Counted from the stretch's first letter, positions 27,542 through 36,663 are shown. The stretch: 64,000 nucleotides of DNA from Bacteroidota bacterium (GCA_024279425.1 JAJRRO010000116.1:1-64000); one strand, 5' to 3'. The notes: a model not told the origin generated them from the sequence alone. Program-made: numbers and translations.

Positions 27542-28849
27542 TTATTTTGATAGTGACCCACTGCGTTGGTCAAAAACCCATTTATCGGCATACATGCCAT
27601 AAACAAGTCCAATTTCATTTTCCTGAACGTATTTTTCATCTTTACCAGGGTCAAAATTTACGTTGTAAACATAGACTCTTATACCCTGTTCTTTTAACTT
27701 CAATAGCAATTTGGTTTGGCTTGCAATGAGTCTACGGGAAAGGGCAACATACCTAACATTATTAATTTCCAAATAGTTTAGTTTGTCTCCAATTAAGCGC
27801 ATCAGGGGTTCTTGGGAAATCATGGCCTTAATCCCTTTTTTTGAGGCCTCTTCGATGGCCATGACGCTAAAAAGCTCCATAACCAGCCTGTCCTTATCTA
27901 CAAATTGGTCGGCAAAAGAAATGGGGTCATTTATCTTATCTGTAACTAGGGTGGCATCGGGATGTGCAGAGAACCAATCATTTATGCCCTTTAAGTCAAG
28001 AGTGGTATAGTCTCCATAGATCTTACGCCCCATAAACTCCGAATGGCTGGGCGGAAGCACCCCTTCATAATCCGTAAATCTTGCCCACATACCCCAGTCG
28101 TGGGCGGCTACAAGCTTTCCATCGGAGGTCTCGATAATGTCCAATTCAAAAAGGCGAAATCCCTTTTTATAATTTTGATCCATGGCTTCTTTGGAATTAG
28201 TCGATTTAATTCCGTTCACTTCACCGCCGGCATGCGCAATATATCTATTATTATGAGGTTCGAACTCGTACCGCACCTTTGGGAAATAGATTTGGTTATC
28301 AGATACATTTGTGGGAATACGCAGCGTTATGGAGGCGGACGTGTCATCGATATCTTCATGGATATTACCATCAAAATTGTGCATTATGTAGGCTTGTCTG
28401 CCTTTAAGGGTACTTAGTTGGGTAAAATCCATTTTAGCCAACTTTTCAGATTGCTTCAACGAACTATGGGCTGCGGAATCATGGGCCAGAATAGCGAATA
28501 CCGCATTGTTCTTTTGCATTCGCCACAAAATCTCAACCATATTCGCAGATGCCTCTTCGCTCAAATACGTGTCGAAGGTAATATATTCAAATTTTTTGGC
28601 CGTATTGAAATGTATGATGGTGAGCCCCCTTTCTATGTACTCTGTTTGCCCTGCAATTGTAAAATTACTTCTTTTTTTTGCGTTGAAACTGTTACTGTTC
28701 AGGACCATTTTAGGCATATCGATCCTACTATTATCAATTGTGTGTGCTTTCGTTTCGTTAACAGTGGAGTGGATAAATCCTATAGGCAGAACAGCACATA
28801 AGAGTCCCAAGATCGAGATTTTTCTTAAAAGTACTTTTGTGTTTTTCAT
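27542..28849 (-). CDS. secreted glycerophosphodiesterase with ILEI/FAM3-like domain
   Basis: I start at 28849 (MKNTKVLLRK, 435 residues), as the 15 codons upstream precede the signal peptide. After the signal, residues about 50-185 resemble the interleukin-like EMT inducer (ILEI/PANDER, FAM3) domain: GLTIIHFNTAKKFEYITFDT, then NNAVFAILAHDSAA. From about 210 a GDPD domain follows with YIAHAGGEVNGI, the Glu in FELDIIETSDGKLV and AAHDWG, the catalytic His pair and metal ligands. The enzyme should split glycerophosphodiesters outside the cell. It converges on the polysaccharide locus, where an LtaS-like enzyme could make such substrates. Confidence 0.8.
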   Translation of the reverse strand: MKNTKVLLRKISILGLLCAVLPIGFIHSTVNETKAHTIDNSRIDMPKMVLNSNSFNAKKRSNFTIAGQTEYIERGLTIIHFNTAKKFEYITFDTYLSEEASANMVEILWRMQKNNAVFAILAHDSAAHSSLKQSEKLAKMDFTQLSTLKGRQAYIMHNFDGNIHEDIDDTSASITLRIPTNVSDNQIYFPKVRYEFEPHNNRYIAHAGGEVNGIKSTNSKEAMDQNYKKGFRLFELDIIETSDGKLVAAHDWGMWARFTDYEGVLPPSHSEFMGRKIYGDYTTLDLKGINDWFSAHPDATLVTDKINDPISFADQFVDKDRLVMELFSVMAIEEASKKGIKAMISQEPLMRLIGDKLNYLEINNVRYVALSRRLIASQTKLLLKLKEQGIRVYVYNVNFDPGKDEKYVQENEIGLVYGMYADKWVFDQRSGSLSK

Positions 28850-29289
28850 TTTTGATTTTACAGGGGGTGAATGAATGGTAATTCGTCTATTCAAGCCCTA
28901 TTTGTTTAGTAATCAACGATATTATGAACATCTTATTGTAAAGAAAACAGGAATGGTCTGCCCACCGTAAAAGTTCCTTGAAATTCACTTAGTTCCAAAT
29001 TAGGCTTTACGCAAAGGCACAATACTTGGAAAATCTCCAAAAACCGCCAATAGAAAGTATTCGGGCTTCTAGAGCAGGAGGGGTGAACTATTAAATAGTG
29101 CTTTCCTTTTGGGCTCGCTAAAAGAATAGGTTCCTACGGTTCACTAAAATAGTTGCCAGCAAGATTAAGGGCTTTTACAACATATTTTTAAGGTTACAGC
29201 ACAATTTATTGTGTTACCCTGTCGTTATTAATATGTTTATAACATGAATTTTGAATCCCAAATCAATATTTAACCTAATCCCAAACACA
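28850..29289. other. 440-bp gap with one dyad, otherwise nothing recognised
   Basis: This gap between the divergent GDPD gene and the first mini-ORF holds no convincing larger gene. A 14-bp dyad CACAATTTATTGTG at 29200-29213 could be an operator or hairpin ahead of the mini-ORFs. Confidence 0.4.
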
Positions 29290-29388
29290 ATGCTTTACGA
29301 TACCTACGGAGAGGAATACCTATCATTCCTTCAAGATTTAAACGAAATTTTAAGCTTAAATGAATTGGTTGAATTGGATTATATGTAG
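29290..29388 (+). CDS. mini-protein 1 with DLNEIL motif
   Basis: This is a 32-codon ORF (MLYDTYGEEYLSFLQDLNEI, then LSLNELVELDYM). It shares the core F-x-x-DLNEIL with the second mini-ORF 34 bp downstream. Both are preceded by a similar AACCCCAAA/ATCCCAAA stretch just before the ATG. The paired, diverged copies argue against chance. It is acidic, with one amphipathic helix; no function is known. Confidence 0.45.
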   Translation: MLYDTYGEEYLSFLQDLNEILSLNELVELDYM

Positions 29389-29422
29389 TCCCGTTCATAT
29401 TTATTATTTAAAACCCCAAATT

Positions 29423-29524
29423 ATGGCAAATCATAACCCAGACAATGTAGCCTACTTCAATTTTATCGAAGATTTGAATGAAATTTTAGTGGACTTTAAT
29501 ATTAGCAAACTAAGTTTTTCTTAG
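29423..29524 (+). CDS. mini-protein 2 with DLNEIL motif
   Basis: This is a 33-codon ORF (MANHNPDNVAYFNFIEDLNE, then ILVDFNISKLSFS). It carries the same (F/I)-x-DLNEIL core as mini-protein 1, at the same distance from the N-terminus. It is followed by the strong terminator shared with rpoD. It could be a paralogous small regulator or peptide precursor; this is a guess. Confidence 0.45.
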   Translation: MANHNPDNVAYFNFIEDLNEILVDFNISKLSFS

Positions 29525-29550
29525 TGTAGATTGGTCAAAATTACATTGAC

Positions 29551-29588
29551 AAAAAAGAGCCCTGACCGTACGGTCAGGGCTCTTTTTT
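29551..29588. terminator. bidirectional terminator
   Basis: A perfect 38-bp palindrome has a GC-rich core (GAGCCCTGACCGTACGGTC and on), an A6 run on one side and a T6 run on the other. It serves the mini-ORFs on the plus strand and rpoD on the minus strand. Confidence 0.92.
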
Positions 29589-29607
29589 ATTACATTAAGA
29601 ACTCAGC

Positions 29608-30471
29608 TTATCCCAAATACGTCTTCAGTAACTTGCTTCGCGAGTTATGGCGTAATTTTCGAATCGCCTTTTCCCGAATCTGGCGTACCCGTTCTCTAGT
29701 AAGATCAAAGGTCTGCCCAATCTCGGCCAAGGTCATGGATTGTTGATCCCCGATACCATAATACAACTTGACAACATCAGCCTCTCTGGGAGATAAGGTT
29801 TCGAGTGCTCGATTGATTTCGGTATTCAAAGACTGTTGTAACAATAAATAATCGGGCTTGGGAGATTCACCAGACCGTAAAACGTCATAGAGATTCGAAT
29901 CTTCCCCCTCTCTAAGGGGAGCGTCCATGGAAACATGTCTTCCAGAGTTCTTCAGGGATTGCTTTACCTCGGAAACCGTCATTTCCAGTTCTTTGGCAAT
30001 TTCTTCGGCAGAAGGTGGGCGTTCATGGGCCTGTTCCAAGTAGGAAAAGGTCTTTTTTATTTTATTGATTGCACCAATTTTGTTGAGGGGTAAACGAACA
30101 ACCCTGGATTGTTCGGCTAATGCCTGTAAAATAGATTGTCTTATCCACCAAACGGCGTAAGATATAAATTTGAACCCACGGGTTTCATCAAATCGTTTTG
30201 CGGCCTTGACCAACCCCAGATTCCCTTCGTTAATCAAATCAGGCAGTTTTAAACCCTGATTCTGGTATTGTTTGGCCACCGATACTACAAATCTTAAATT
30301 GGCAATTGTTAATTTTTCCAGAGCAATTTGATCTCCAGCACGTATGCGCTGAGCCAATTCTACCTCTTCATGTGCGCTTATCAATTCAATTTTACTGATA
30401 TCCTGCAAGTATTTGTCCAAAGATTTTGATTCTCTGTTGGTTACCTGCTTGATGATCTTAAGCTGCCTCAT
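29608..30471 (-). CDS. rpoD: primary RNA polymerase sigma factor
   Basis: The 287 residues have the compact layout of Bacteroidota RpoD/SigA, without the long region 1.1. Region 1.2 is [16 protein letters not shown], region 2 contains [18 protein letters not shown] and [13 protein letters not shown], region 3 runs [13 protein letters not shown], and region 4 ends with [19 protein letters not shown], the helix-turn-helix that reads the -33 element. It recognises the TAnnTTTG-type promoters seen elsewhere in the window. It is transcribed alone and ends at the strong palindrome terminator. Confidence 0.97.
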   Translation of the reverse strand: MRQLKIIKQVTNRESKSLDKYLQDISKIELISAHEEVELAQRIRAGDQIALEKLTIANLRFVVSVAKQYQNQGLKLPDLINEGNLGLVKAAKRFDETRGFKFISYAVWWIRQSILQALAEQSRVVRLPLNKIGAINKIKKTFSYLEQAHERPPSAEEIAKELEMTVSEVKQSLKNSGRHVSMDAPLREGEDSNLYDVLRSGESPKPDYLLLQQSLNTEINRALETLSPREADVVKLYYGIGDQQSMTLAEIGQTFDLTRERVRQIREKAIRKLRHNSRSKLLKTYLG

Positions 30472-30626
30472 ATGTATAATTAGTGTTTATAGGTTGTACA
30501 TTCTACAAGAGTTCATAATACATTATTATTGTGTCTTTTCCAAAGGATACATAGATTCTTATACACATTTTGTGAGCAATTCTAGATTTACTCTCAAAGG
30601 CTCTATATTTTTCTTCTGGCAAAGTG

Positions 30627-30634
30627 TATTTTTG
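30627..30634 (+). promoter_or_regulatory. Bacteroidota -7 box (TATTTTTG)
   Basis: This is an exact TAnnTTTG match, 18 bp before the ATG at 30652. The start site would fall just before the codon run TTG-AAA-AAA-ATG, which supports the ATG as the real start. Confidence 0.5.
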
Positions 30635-30651
30635 AACGCAAATTGAAAAAA

Positions 30652-31161
30652 ATGAGTAAGAGGGCCTTAATGAAATATTTGACGGAATTAAAAAAGAAGG
30701 AGTTGGAGGCTCAATTAATGGATTTGTACCACAGATTTCCTGTGGTAAAGGAATACTATGATTTTATTTTTAATCCCAAAGAGGATAAAATGGTTCAAGA
30801 AGCCAAGTCAAGGATTTCGAATGAATACTTTCCACTCAAGAGAAAAAGGCCCAAGGCCAGAAGGTCGGTCGCCCAAAAATATATAAAGCATTTTATCAAA
30901 TTGGGCGTTGAACCCCATCATATTGCAGATGTTATGCTCTACAATCTTGAAGTTGCCCAGGCATTTTCAATGGAGAGGAATGTACCCGATGCATTTTTCA
31001 AGAGCATGTTGAACTCCTTTAATGAAATGGTCCAGTTTGTCTCTTTAAACGCGTTATTGCCCAATTTCAAAGATCGGATTGTTACAGCATATAAGATAAC
31101 CCAAAACGGGGATTGGTTATATGCTGAAGGGTTTTCAAGAGCATTGGATATATTGGACTGA
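30652..31161 (+). CDS. DUF6155 family protein
   Basis: The protein has 169 residues from the ATG at 30652; a TTG three codons earlier is less likely. It is helical and basic, with the family's opening MSKRALMKYLTELKKKELE, the FNPKEDKMVQEAK block and KRPKARRSVAQKYIKHF. DUF6155 is common in Bacteroidota and has no known role; the basic stretch could bind nucleic acid. The gene ends one base before the next start, so it is co-transcribed with the dehydrogenase. Confidence 0.82.
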   Translation: MSKRALMKYLTELKKKELEAQLMDLYHRFPVVKEYYDFIFNPKEDKMVQEAKSRISNEYFPLKRKRPKARRSVAQKYIKHFIKLGVEPHHIADVMLYNLEVAQAFSMERNVPDAFFKSMLNSFNEMVQFVSLNALLPNFKDRIVTAYKITQNGDWLYAEGFSRALDILD

Positions 31162-31162
31162 T

Positions 31163-32092
31163 ATGGGAATAGTTATCATAATACAGGACGGTATGGCAGA
31201 AATTTGGAAAGAGGCCTTTAGAAAAAGGGCTCCCGAAATTCCAGTATATGGGCATTTAGAGGAACATCAAAAAAGCAACATACAAATGGCCCTGGTTTGG
31301 AAACCCCCACAGGGTATTTTTAAAGACTATCCAAATCTTGGTTGTATCGCATCAACTGGAGCAGGTGTGGATTTTTTGTTCAAGGATAAGGACCTTCCCG
31401 AAAATATTCCCATTACCAGAGTAGTGGATGAATATTTGGCCAAAGACATGTCAGAGCATGTATTGGCTATTATTTTTGGTCATTTAAAACATTTAAATCA
31501 GTATAAACAAGACCAATGCAATAGGGTTTGGGAACCCAAGGGGTACCACCGGATCGAGGATCTTACTGTTGGCATTATGGGTTTAGGGGCTTTGGGAAAG
31601 GTATTGGCCAAGAATCTTGTCAAATATGGTTTTACGGTTCAAGGCTGGTCCAACTCCAAAAAAAGCATAGAGAACCTTAAAACGTATGCGGGAATTGAGG
31701 AACAATTCCAGTTTCTGTCTTCAACACAGATTTTGGTTTGTTTACTTCCCTTAACAAAAGAGACGGTGGGTATTTTAAACAAGAATCTTTTTGAGCAGTT
31801 GCCAAAAGGCGCGTTCATTGTGAATGTTGGTAGGGGTGGGCATCTTGTTGACAATGACCTATTGATAATGATTGAAAAGGGACATTTATCGGGTGCTAAT
31901 TTAGATGTTTACCATCAGGAACCCTTACCTAAGGATTGTCCGTTTTGGGACCACCTAAAGATTCATATGACACCACATTGTGCCAGTGTTTCGGATCCAG
32001 ATTCAATTGTTCCCCAAATTTCAGAGAACTACCAAAGACTTATTGCCGGCAAAGAACTACTAAATCTTATTTCAAGAATCAAGGGATATTGA
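31163..32092 (+). CDS. D-isomer 2-hydroxyacid dehydrogenase (GhrA-like)
   Basis: This NAD(P)-dependent oxidoreductase has 309 residues from the ATG at 31163, one base after the DUF6155 stop; an upstream in-frame TTG at 31121 lies inside that gene. The Rossmann motif is GIMGLGALGKVLAKNL. The catalytic set is Arg in VNVGRGGHLVDN, Glu in YHQEPLP and His in MTPHCAS. It resembles glyoxylate/hydroxypyruvate reductase A, which reduces these oxoacids to glycolate or glycerate, but exact substrate use cannot be read from sequence. Confidence 0.87.
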   Translation: MGIVIIIQDGMAEIWKEAFRKRAPEIPVYGHLEEHQKSNIQMALVWKPPQGIFKDYPNLGCIASTGAGVDFLFKDKDLPENIPITRVVDEYLAKDMSEHVLAIIFGHLKHLNQYKQDQCNRVWEPKGYHRIEDLTVGIMGLGALGKVLAKNLVKYGFTVQGWSNSKKSIENLKTYAGIEEQFQFLSSTQILVCLLPLTKETVGILNKNLFEQLPKGAFIVNVGRGGHLVDNDLLIMIEKGHLSGANLDVYHQEPLPKDCPFWDHLKIHMTPHCASVSDPDSIVPQISENYQRLIAGKELLNLISRIKGY

Positions 32093-32141
32093 TTTTTTCG
32101 TTTTTTTCTCGTTTTAATTTCGTGTAGGTTTTTATTTCTGT

Positions 32142-32149
32142 TAATTTTG
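32142..32149 (+). promoter_or_regulatory. Bacteroidota -7 box (TAATTTTG) before the helicase gene
   Basis: This is an exact TAnnTTTG match. It would place transcription initiation at about 32155, on or very near the TTG start of the helicase frame. The mRNA would be leaderless or translation would start further in. Confidence 0.45.
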
Positions 32150-32154
32150 CAAAA

Positions 32155-33726
32155 TTGGGCTTTAAAGAAGCGCAGGATCAAAAAAGAGTTAAAAGCATAA
32201 AACACATAGCCTACTTGAAATTATACACTACTACTACCGAAAAAACCCTCTACGATTATCAGCTCGAAGATCTGAATACCATTTGCAAGTATTTGGAGGA
32301 ATCACCGGATAATGCAAACCTCTTGTACCAGTTACCGACCGGAGGGGGCAAAACCGTTGTTTTTTCAGAGATTGCCAAGAGATATATTTCTCAAACACAG
32401 AAGAAGGTTGTTGTATTGACCCACAGGATAGAGCTTAGTCAACAAACTTCTAAAATGCTTAGTGGGTTTGGTGTAAAGAACAAGGTAATAAATAGCGAAG
32501 TCAAGGAACTCAAGGATCAAGACGAGTACATGTGCTTTGTGGCGATGGTTGAAACCCTGAACAATAGACTGCAGGAAGAAAAGGTTGAAATAAACAATAT
32601 TGGATTGGTAATCATAGACGAAGCTCATTACAATTCGTTTCGTAAACTATTCAAATATTTTGAAAACTCAGTTATTCTTGGTGTAACCGCCACACCGCTG
32701 AGCTCAAACATTAAGCTTCCCATGAAAGACAATTATAAAAAGTTGATTGTTGGGGAGTCTATCGCTTCGCTCATTGGCAAGAAATTTTTGTCAAAAGCGA
32801 ACATGTTTAATTATGATGTGGGCCTTCAGAGTCTTAAATTAGGCATAAGCGGGGATTATACCGTAAAATCTTCTGATGAACTTTATGGCAATCAAAGTAT
32901 GCTTGGCAAGCTGTTGAACGCCTATACAGAAATTGCGAAAGGTACAAAGACCTTGATTTTTAATAATGGGATCAATACCTCAATTTATGTACATGATATC
33001 TTCCAAAAGGCTGGGTATAATATTCGTCATTTAGACAATAAAAATAGTGCTGCGGAGCGAAAGGAAATTTTGCAATGGTTCTCTGAGACACCGGATGCGA
33101 TTTTGACCTCGGTAAGTATTTTAACCACTGGTTTTGATGAACCAACTGTTGAGACCGTGATGCTTAATCGGGCCACTCGTTCGTTGACCCTTTATTTTCA
33201 AATGATAGGTCGAGGTTCCAGGGTTTTACCGAATAAGGAGGAATTCAACGTTGTGGACTTAGGAAATAATGTGGCACGCTTTGGCTTATGGAATGCATCG
33301 ATCGATTGGCAAGAGATATTCCATTTTCCAGATTTCTACTTGGAGAATATCAAAAATGATGAAGAAATTGAACGTGAATTCGTATATGAAATGCCTCTGG
33401 ACCTTAGGGCCAAGTTCTCTAAATCCGACACTATTGAATATGATGTAAAGGAAGAGTATAAAAAAATATTCGCTCAAGGATTAAAATCCAAAGTTGTTCT
33501 GGAACAAAGTATAGAACAACATGCCAAGATTTGTGTAGAAAATGCCGAAGATGTATTTGATGCCCGCATTCTTGCAAAATCACTCAAGGAGGAGATTACC
33601 TATAGGGTGCGACAGTATTCGTACTGTATTATGAACAATACCAAGAATTATAAGGAATGGTTAGAGGAAGACTATGAACGTAAATTACGGTCAAGTATTT
33701 CTCGAAGGTTCGCGGCCAAAATGTAA
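32155..33726 (+). CDS. superfamily 2 DEAD/DEAH-box helicase
   Basis: This cytoplasmic helicase has up to 523 residues. Motif Q-like LYDYQLEDLN is followed by motif I LPTGGGKT, motif II IDEAH, motif III GVTATP, and the second RecA domain with SILTTGFDEP and motif VI QMIGRGSRV. It resembles the XPB/ResIII-type stand-alone helicases of flavobacteria. The start is unclear: TTG at 32155 coincides with the predicted transcription start, and another TTG at 32215 (LKLYTTTT) lies closer to the conserved part. The C-terminal 130 residues are helical without a known domain. The target is probably DNA. Confidence 0.85.
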   Translation: MGFKEAQDQKRVKSIKHIAYLKLYTTTTEKTLYDYQLEDLNTICKYLEESPDNANLLYQLPTGGGKTVVFSEIAKRYISQTQKKVVVLTHRIELSQQTSKMLSGFGVKNKVINSEVKELKDQDEYMCFVAMVETLNNRLQEEKVEINNIGLVIIDEAHYNSFRKLFKYFENSVILGVTATPLSSNIKLPMKDNYKKLIVGESIASLIGKKFLSKANMFNYDVGLQSLKLGISGDYTVKSSDELYGNQSMLGKLLNAYTEIAKGTKTLIFNNGINTSIYVHDIFQKAGYNIRHLDNKNSAAERKEILQWFSETPDAILTSVSILTTGFDEPTVETVMLNRATRSLTLYFQMIGRGSRVLPNKEEFNVVDLGNNVARFGLWNASIDWQEIFHFPDFYLENIKNDEEIEREFVYEMPLDLRAKFSKSDTIEYDVKEEYKKIFAQGLKSKVVLEQSIEQHAKICVENAEDVFDARILAKSLKEEITYRVRQYSYCIMNNTKNYKEWLEEDYERKLRSSISRRFAAKM

Positions 33727-33735
33727 AATAGAGCT

Positions 33736-34986
33736 ATGGGTGCCAGTACCAACACTATTTTGATCATAGGTTTAGTATGGCCAGAACCCCATACCACGGC
33801 GGCCGGAAATAGAATGTTGCAGTTGGTAGATTTCTTTAGCAAGCAGCAGTACAACATAACCTTTGCAAGCGCTTCCTCCAAGACCGAGTATTCCTTTGCC
33901 TTGGAGACCCTTGGAGTGCTATGTCAAAAGATTGAATTAAATAATTCCAGTTTCAATGCATTTATAGCAAAATTGAATCCAGACATTGTTTTATTCGATC
34001 GTTTTGTAACAGAGGAACAGTTTGGATGGCGCGTCGCTGAAACAGCACCTTGGACACTTCGGATTTTGGACACTGAAGATTTACATTCCTTGCGACAGGT
34101 CCGCGAAACCCTGTTCAAAAAAAACACTCCATTTTCACCTACAAAATGGTTGTCAAGTGCTATAACTAAACGGGAAGTGGCCTCAATATATAGATGTGAC
34201 CTTTCATTGATCATATCTTCTTTTGAAATGGAGTTGCTGACCGATACGCTCAAGATGGACGACAACCTGGTGCTCCACTTGCCATTTCAAATGGATAAAA
34301 TTGATCAAGGGGAAATTGATAGCTGGACATCTTTTAGTTCTAGAAAAGACTTTATATGTGTCGGAAATGGGAAACACACCCCAAATGTTGATGCAATCCT
34401 ATGGCTTGAAAAAGAAATATGGCCCTTGATACGAAAATCATTGCCCAATGCCAATATCCATATTTACGGGAGCTATTTGCCTGAGCGGATAAGACAAAAA
34501 CACAAACCCAAAAATGGTTTCTATATTGAAGGCTGGGTAGAGCATATTGATGAAGCCTTCGGCTCCAGTCGTATAAACTTGGCCCCCTTGAGGTTTGGGG
34601 CAGGGATTAAAGGGAAATTGGTCAAGGCCATGCAAAATGGGACTCCTAGTATTACCACAAGGCTAGGTGCTGAAGGGATGCACGGTAAACTGCCTTGGAA
34701 CGGCAGCATCGTTGAAGACCCAAAACGCTTTGCAGCCGCAGCCGTCGCTTTATATTCTGATGAAACCCAATGGCAACAAGCCCAATTAAACGGAAAACAG
34801 ATTATAAATGAATTGTATGATAAGGAAGTACTTGATAAAAGGCTTTGGGACAAAATACAGCATATACTGCATAATCTAATGGGGCATAGGAGGCAAAACT
34901 TTACGGGAGCCATGCTTATGCATCATTCCTTGGCAAGCACCAAGTATCTGTCTAAATGGATCGAGGAGAAAAATAGGGGGATTTAA
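33736..34986 (+). CDS. glycosyltransferase, GT4-like
   Basis: The 416 residues form a GT-B fold enzyme. The N-terminal domain opens with LIIGLVWPEPHTTAAGNRML, the usual first strand and acceptor loop. The C-terminal domain has ICVGNGKHTPNVDAILWL, the glycine-rich IYGSYLPER, and the nucleotide-sugar site LAPLRFGAGIKGKLVKAM, where the Glu-x7-Glu of GT4 enzymes is partly replaced. It is 9 bp after the helicase gene on the same strand but unrelated in function. The acceptor is unknown; surface glycan or glycoprotein synthesis is plausible. Confidence 0.8.
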   Translation: MGASTNTILIIGLVWPEPHTTAAGNRMLQLVDFFSKQQYNITFASASSKTEYSFALETLGVLCQKIELNNSSFNAFIAKLNPDIVLFDRFVTEEQFGWRVAETAPWTLRILDTEDLHSLRQVRETLFKKNTPFSPTKWLSSAITKREVASIYRCDLSLIISSFEMELLTDTLKMDDNLVLHLPFQMDKIDQGEIDSWTSFSSRKDFICVGNGKHTPNVDAILWLEKEIWPLIRKSLPNANIHIYGSYLPERIRQKHKPKNGFYIEGWVEHIDEAFGSSRINLAPLRFGAGIKGKLVKAMQNGTPSITTRLGAEGMHGKLPWNGSIVEDPKRFAAAAVALYSDETQWQQAQLNGKQIINELYDKEVLDKRLWDKIQHILHNLMGHRRQNFTGAMLMHHSLASTKYLSKWIEEKNRGI

Positions 34987-35233
34987 GAGTAAAGGGCAAA
35001 TAAATATAGAAGGTTTAGTAAAATTCGTTCTAATGATCTTTACGGTTCGCTAACGAAGTTAAACCAAATAGTTATGAGTTTCAAGTATGTATAAGTATGC
35101 ACAAATTGAAGGCCATTTAGATTCGAGTATGGCTAATGTCAGGAATCTTAACAGTGATTATTATCTCGGTAAACAAAATGGTGGTCTACGTTTGGCAAAA
35201 TGCGTTACTTTGTAAATGCGTTAAAAGTATATT

Positions 35234-36076
35234 ATGAAAAGACCCAAGTGGGAAACCGCAATCGAGTTCGAGGATATTACCTATAAAAAAAGAGGGGGAG
35301 TGGCAAGAATAGCCTTTAACAGGCCTAATGTTCGCAATGCTTTCCGTCCTAAAACCACTAGTGAGCTGTATAAGGCCTTTTATGATGCCCAGGAAGATAC
35401 TTCCATTGGCGTTATATTACTTTCAGCTGAGGGGCCCTCAACCAAGGATGGTGTGTATTCCTTTTGTAGCGGTGGGGATCAAAAGGCTCGCAGTCATAAA
35501 GGGTATGTGGGTGAAGATGGAATGCACCGCCTCAACATTCTGGAAGTACAGCGTTTGATTCGTTTTATGCCTAAGGTGGTCATCGCGGTTGTCCCAGGTT
35601 GGGCCGTAGGAGGCGGGCATAGCCTGCATGTAGTTTGTGACCTTACTTTGGCCAGCAAGGAACATGCACTTTTTAAGCAGACCGATGCTGATGTGACCAG
35701 TTTTGATGGAGGATATGGATCAGCATATTTGGCTAAAATGGTCGGCCAGAAAAAGGCTAGGGAGATTTTCTTTTTAGGCCGTAGTTATACGGCACAGGTG
35801 GCTTATGAAATGGGCATGGTGAATGCTGTCATTCCCCATGAGGAACTGGAAGAAACAGCCTATGAATGGGCACAGGAGATTCTAGAGAAGTCACCAACCT
35901 CTATAAAAATGTTGAAATTTGCTATGAACCTTACCGATGACGGGATGGTTGGCCAACAAGTATTTGCTGGGGAAGCGACGCGTCTGGCCTATATGACCGA
36001 GGAAGCCAAAGAAGGTAGAAATGCCTTTTTAGAAAAGCGGAAACCAAATTTTGGAAAAAACAATTGGATACCGTGA
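35234..36076 (+). CDS. menB: 1,4-dihydroxy-2-naphthoyl-CoA synthase
   Basis: The enzyme closes the second ring of menaquinone by cyclising O-succinylbenzoyl-CoA. Its 280 residues carry MenB-specific motifs: FNRPNVRNAFRPKTT, the active-site loop FCSGGDQKAR, GWAVGGGHSLHVVCDL and QTDADVTSFDGGYGSAYLA, with the conserved Asp-Gly-Gly-Tyr. Such an enzyme fits the menaquinone-based respiration of this phylum. No other men gene is adjacent. An IS200 element sits 68 bp downstream. Confidence 0.95.
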   Translation: MKRPKWETAIEFEDITYKKRGGVARIAFNRPNVRNAFRPKTTSELYKAFYDAQEDTSIGVILLSAEGPSTKDGVYSFCSGGDQKARSHKGYVGEDGMHRLNILEVQRLIRFMPKVVIAVVPGWAVGGGHSLHVVCDLTLASKEHALFKQTDADVTSFDGGYGSAYLAKMVGQKKAREIFFLGRSYTAQVAYEMGMVNAVIPHEELEETAYEWAQEILEKSPTSIKMLKFAMNLTDDGMVGQQVFAGEATRLAYMTEEAKEGRNAFLEKRKPNFGKNNWIP

Positions 36077-36143
36077 TTTTATCACGAAACCTGCTTCTTT
36101 TTAAATTTTCACATACACTATTTTTCGTAATCCAACTAAACGG

Positions 36144-36164
36144 CTATGGATTGAAAATCCATAG
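36144..36164. repeat. IS200-type end hairpin
   Basis: A perfect 9-bp stem with a 3-base loop lies just downstream of the transposase stop. It is a likely right-end recognition hairpin for the Y1 transposase. Confidence 0.65.
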
Positions 36165-36196
36165 GTTTAAAACAAATATGTATAAGAATGGAATTC

Positions 36197-36634
36197 TTAT
36201 TCCAAAATAATATTGTCATTGTCCAAGTTGGACGGATTGCGATGGTGTTCAAGATAATCCTCCACCATCTTGTCCGTGATATTGCCCGTACTCCAAACAC
36301 CGTACCCGATGTCCCAAAAGTAACGGCCCCAGTATCTTTTGCCCAGTTCGGGAAATTCTTCCTGAAGACGACGGGAGGTCTTGCCCTTGAGACGTTTTAC
36401 AATATCGCTCAACTTTTGAGAAGGACGGTATTCAATATGTATGTGCACATGGACCTTGCTTATCGCTCCCTTAAGGATACGAACATCTTCCGAATCACAA
36501 ATCTGCTTGACAAGATCGCGACACCTTACCTGGACATCGCCCACCAGAACATGGAAACGATATTTCGTGACCAAGACTATGTGCGCCGACAACCACGATA
36601 CCGTATGGCCAGAACGCCTTTGTTTATTTCTCAT
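36197..36634 (-). CDS. tnpA: IS200/IS605 Y1-HUH transposase TnpA
   Basis: The transposase has 145 residues and moves single-stranded DNA. The HUH motif is VHVHIHIEY (His-Ile-His), and the catalytic tyrosine is in MVEDYLEHH near residue 131. The family signature WGRYFWDIGYGVWSTGNIT is complete. It has the normal length with no frameshift, so it may be active. Confidence 0.92.
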   Translation of the reverse strand: MRNKQRRSGHTVSWLSAHIVLVTKYRFHVLVGDVQVRCRDLVKQICDSEDVRILKGAISKVHVHIHIEYRPSQKLSDIVKRLKGKTSRRLQEEFPELGKRYWGRYFWDIGYGVWSTGNITDKMVEDYLEHHRNPSNLDNDNIILE

Positions 36635-36663
36635 ACAACTAATATAGAAAAATGTGTAGCAAC

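Noticed and set aside
28043-28874. Several plus-strand ORFs over the GDPD gene
   Set aside because: They are shadows of the minus-strand gene, which has clear catalytic motifs and a signal peptide.
30481-30626. tRNA or riboswitch near rpoD and in other gaps
   Set aside because: No cloverleaf or conserved aptamer core could be traced in this or the other intergenic stretches.
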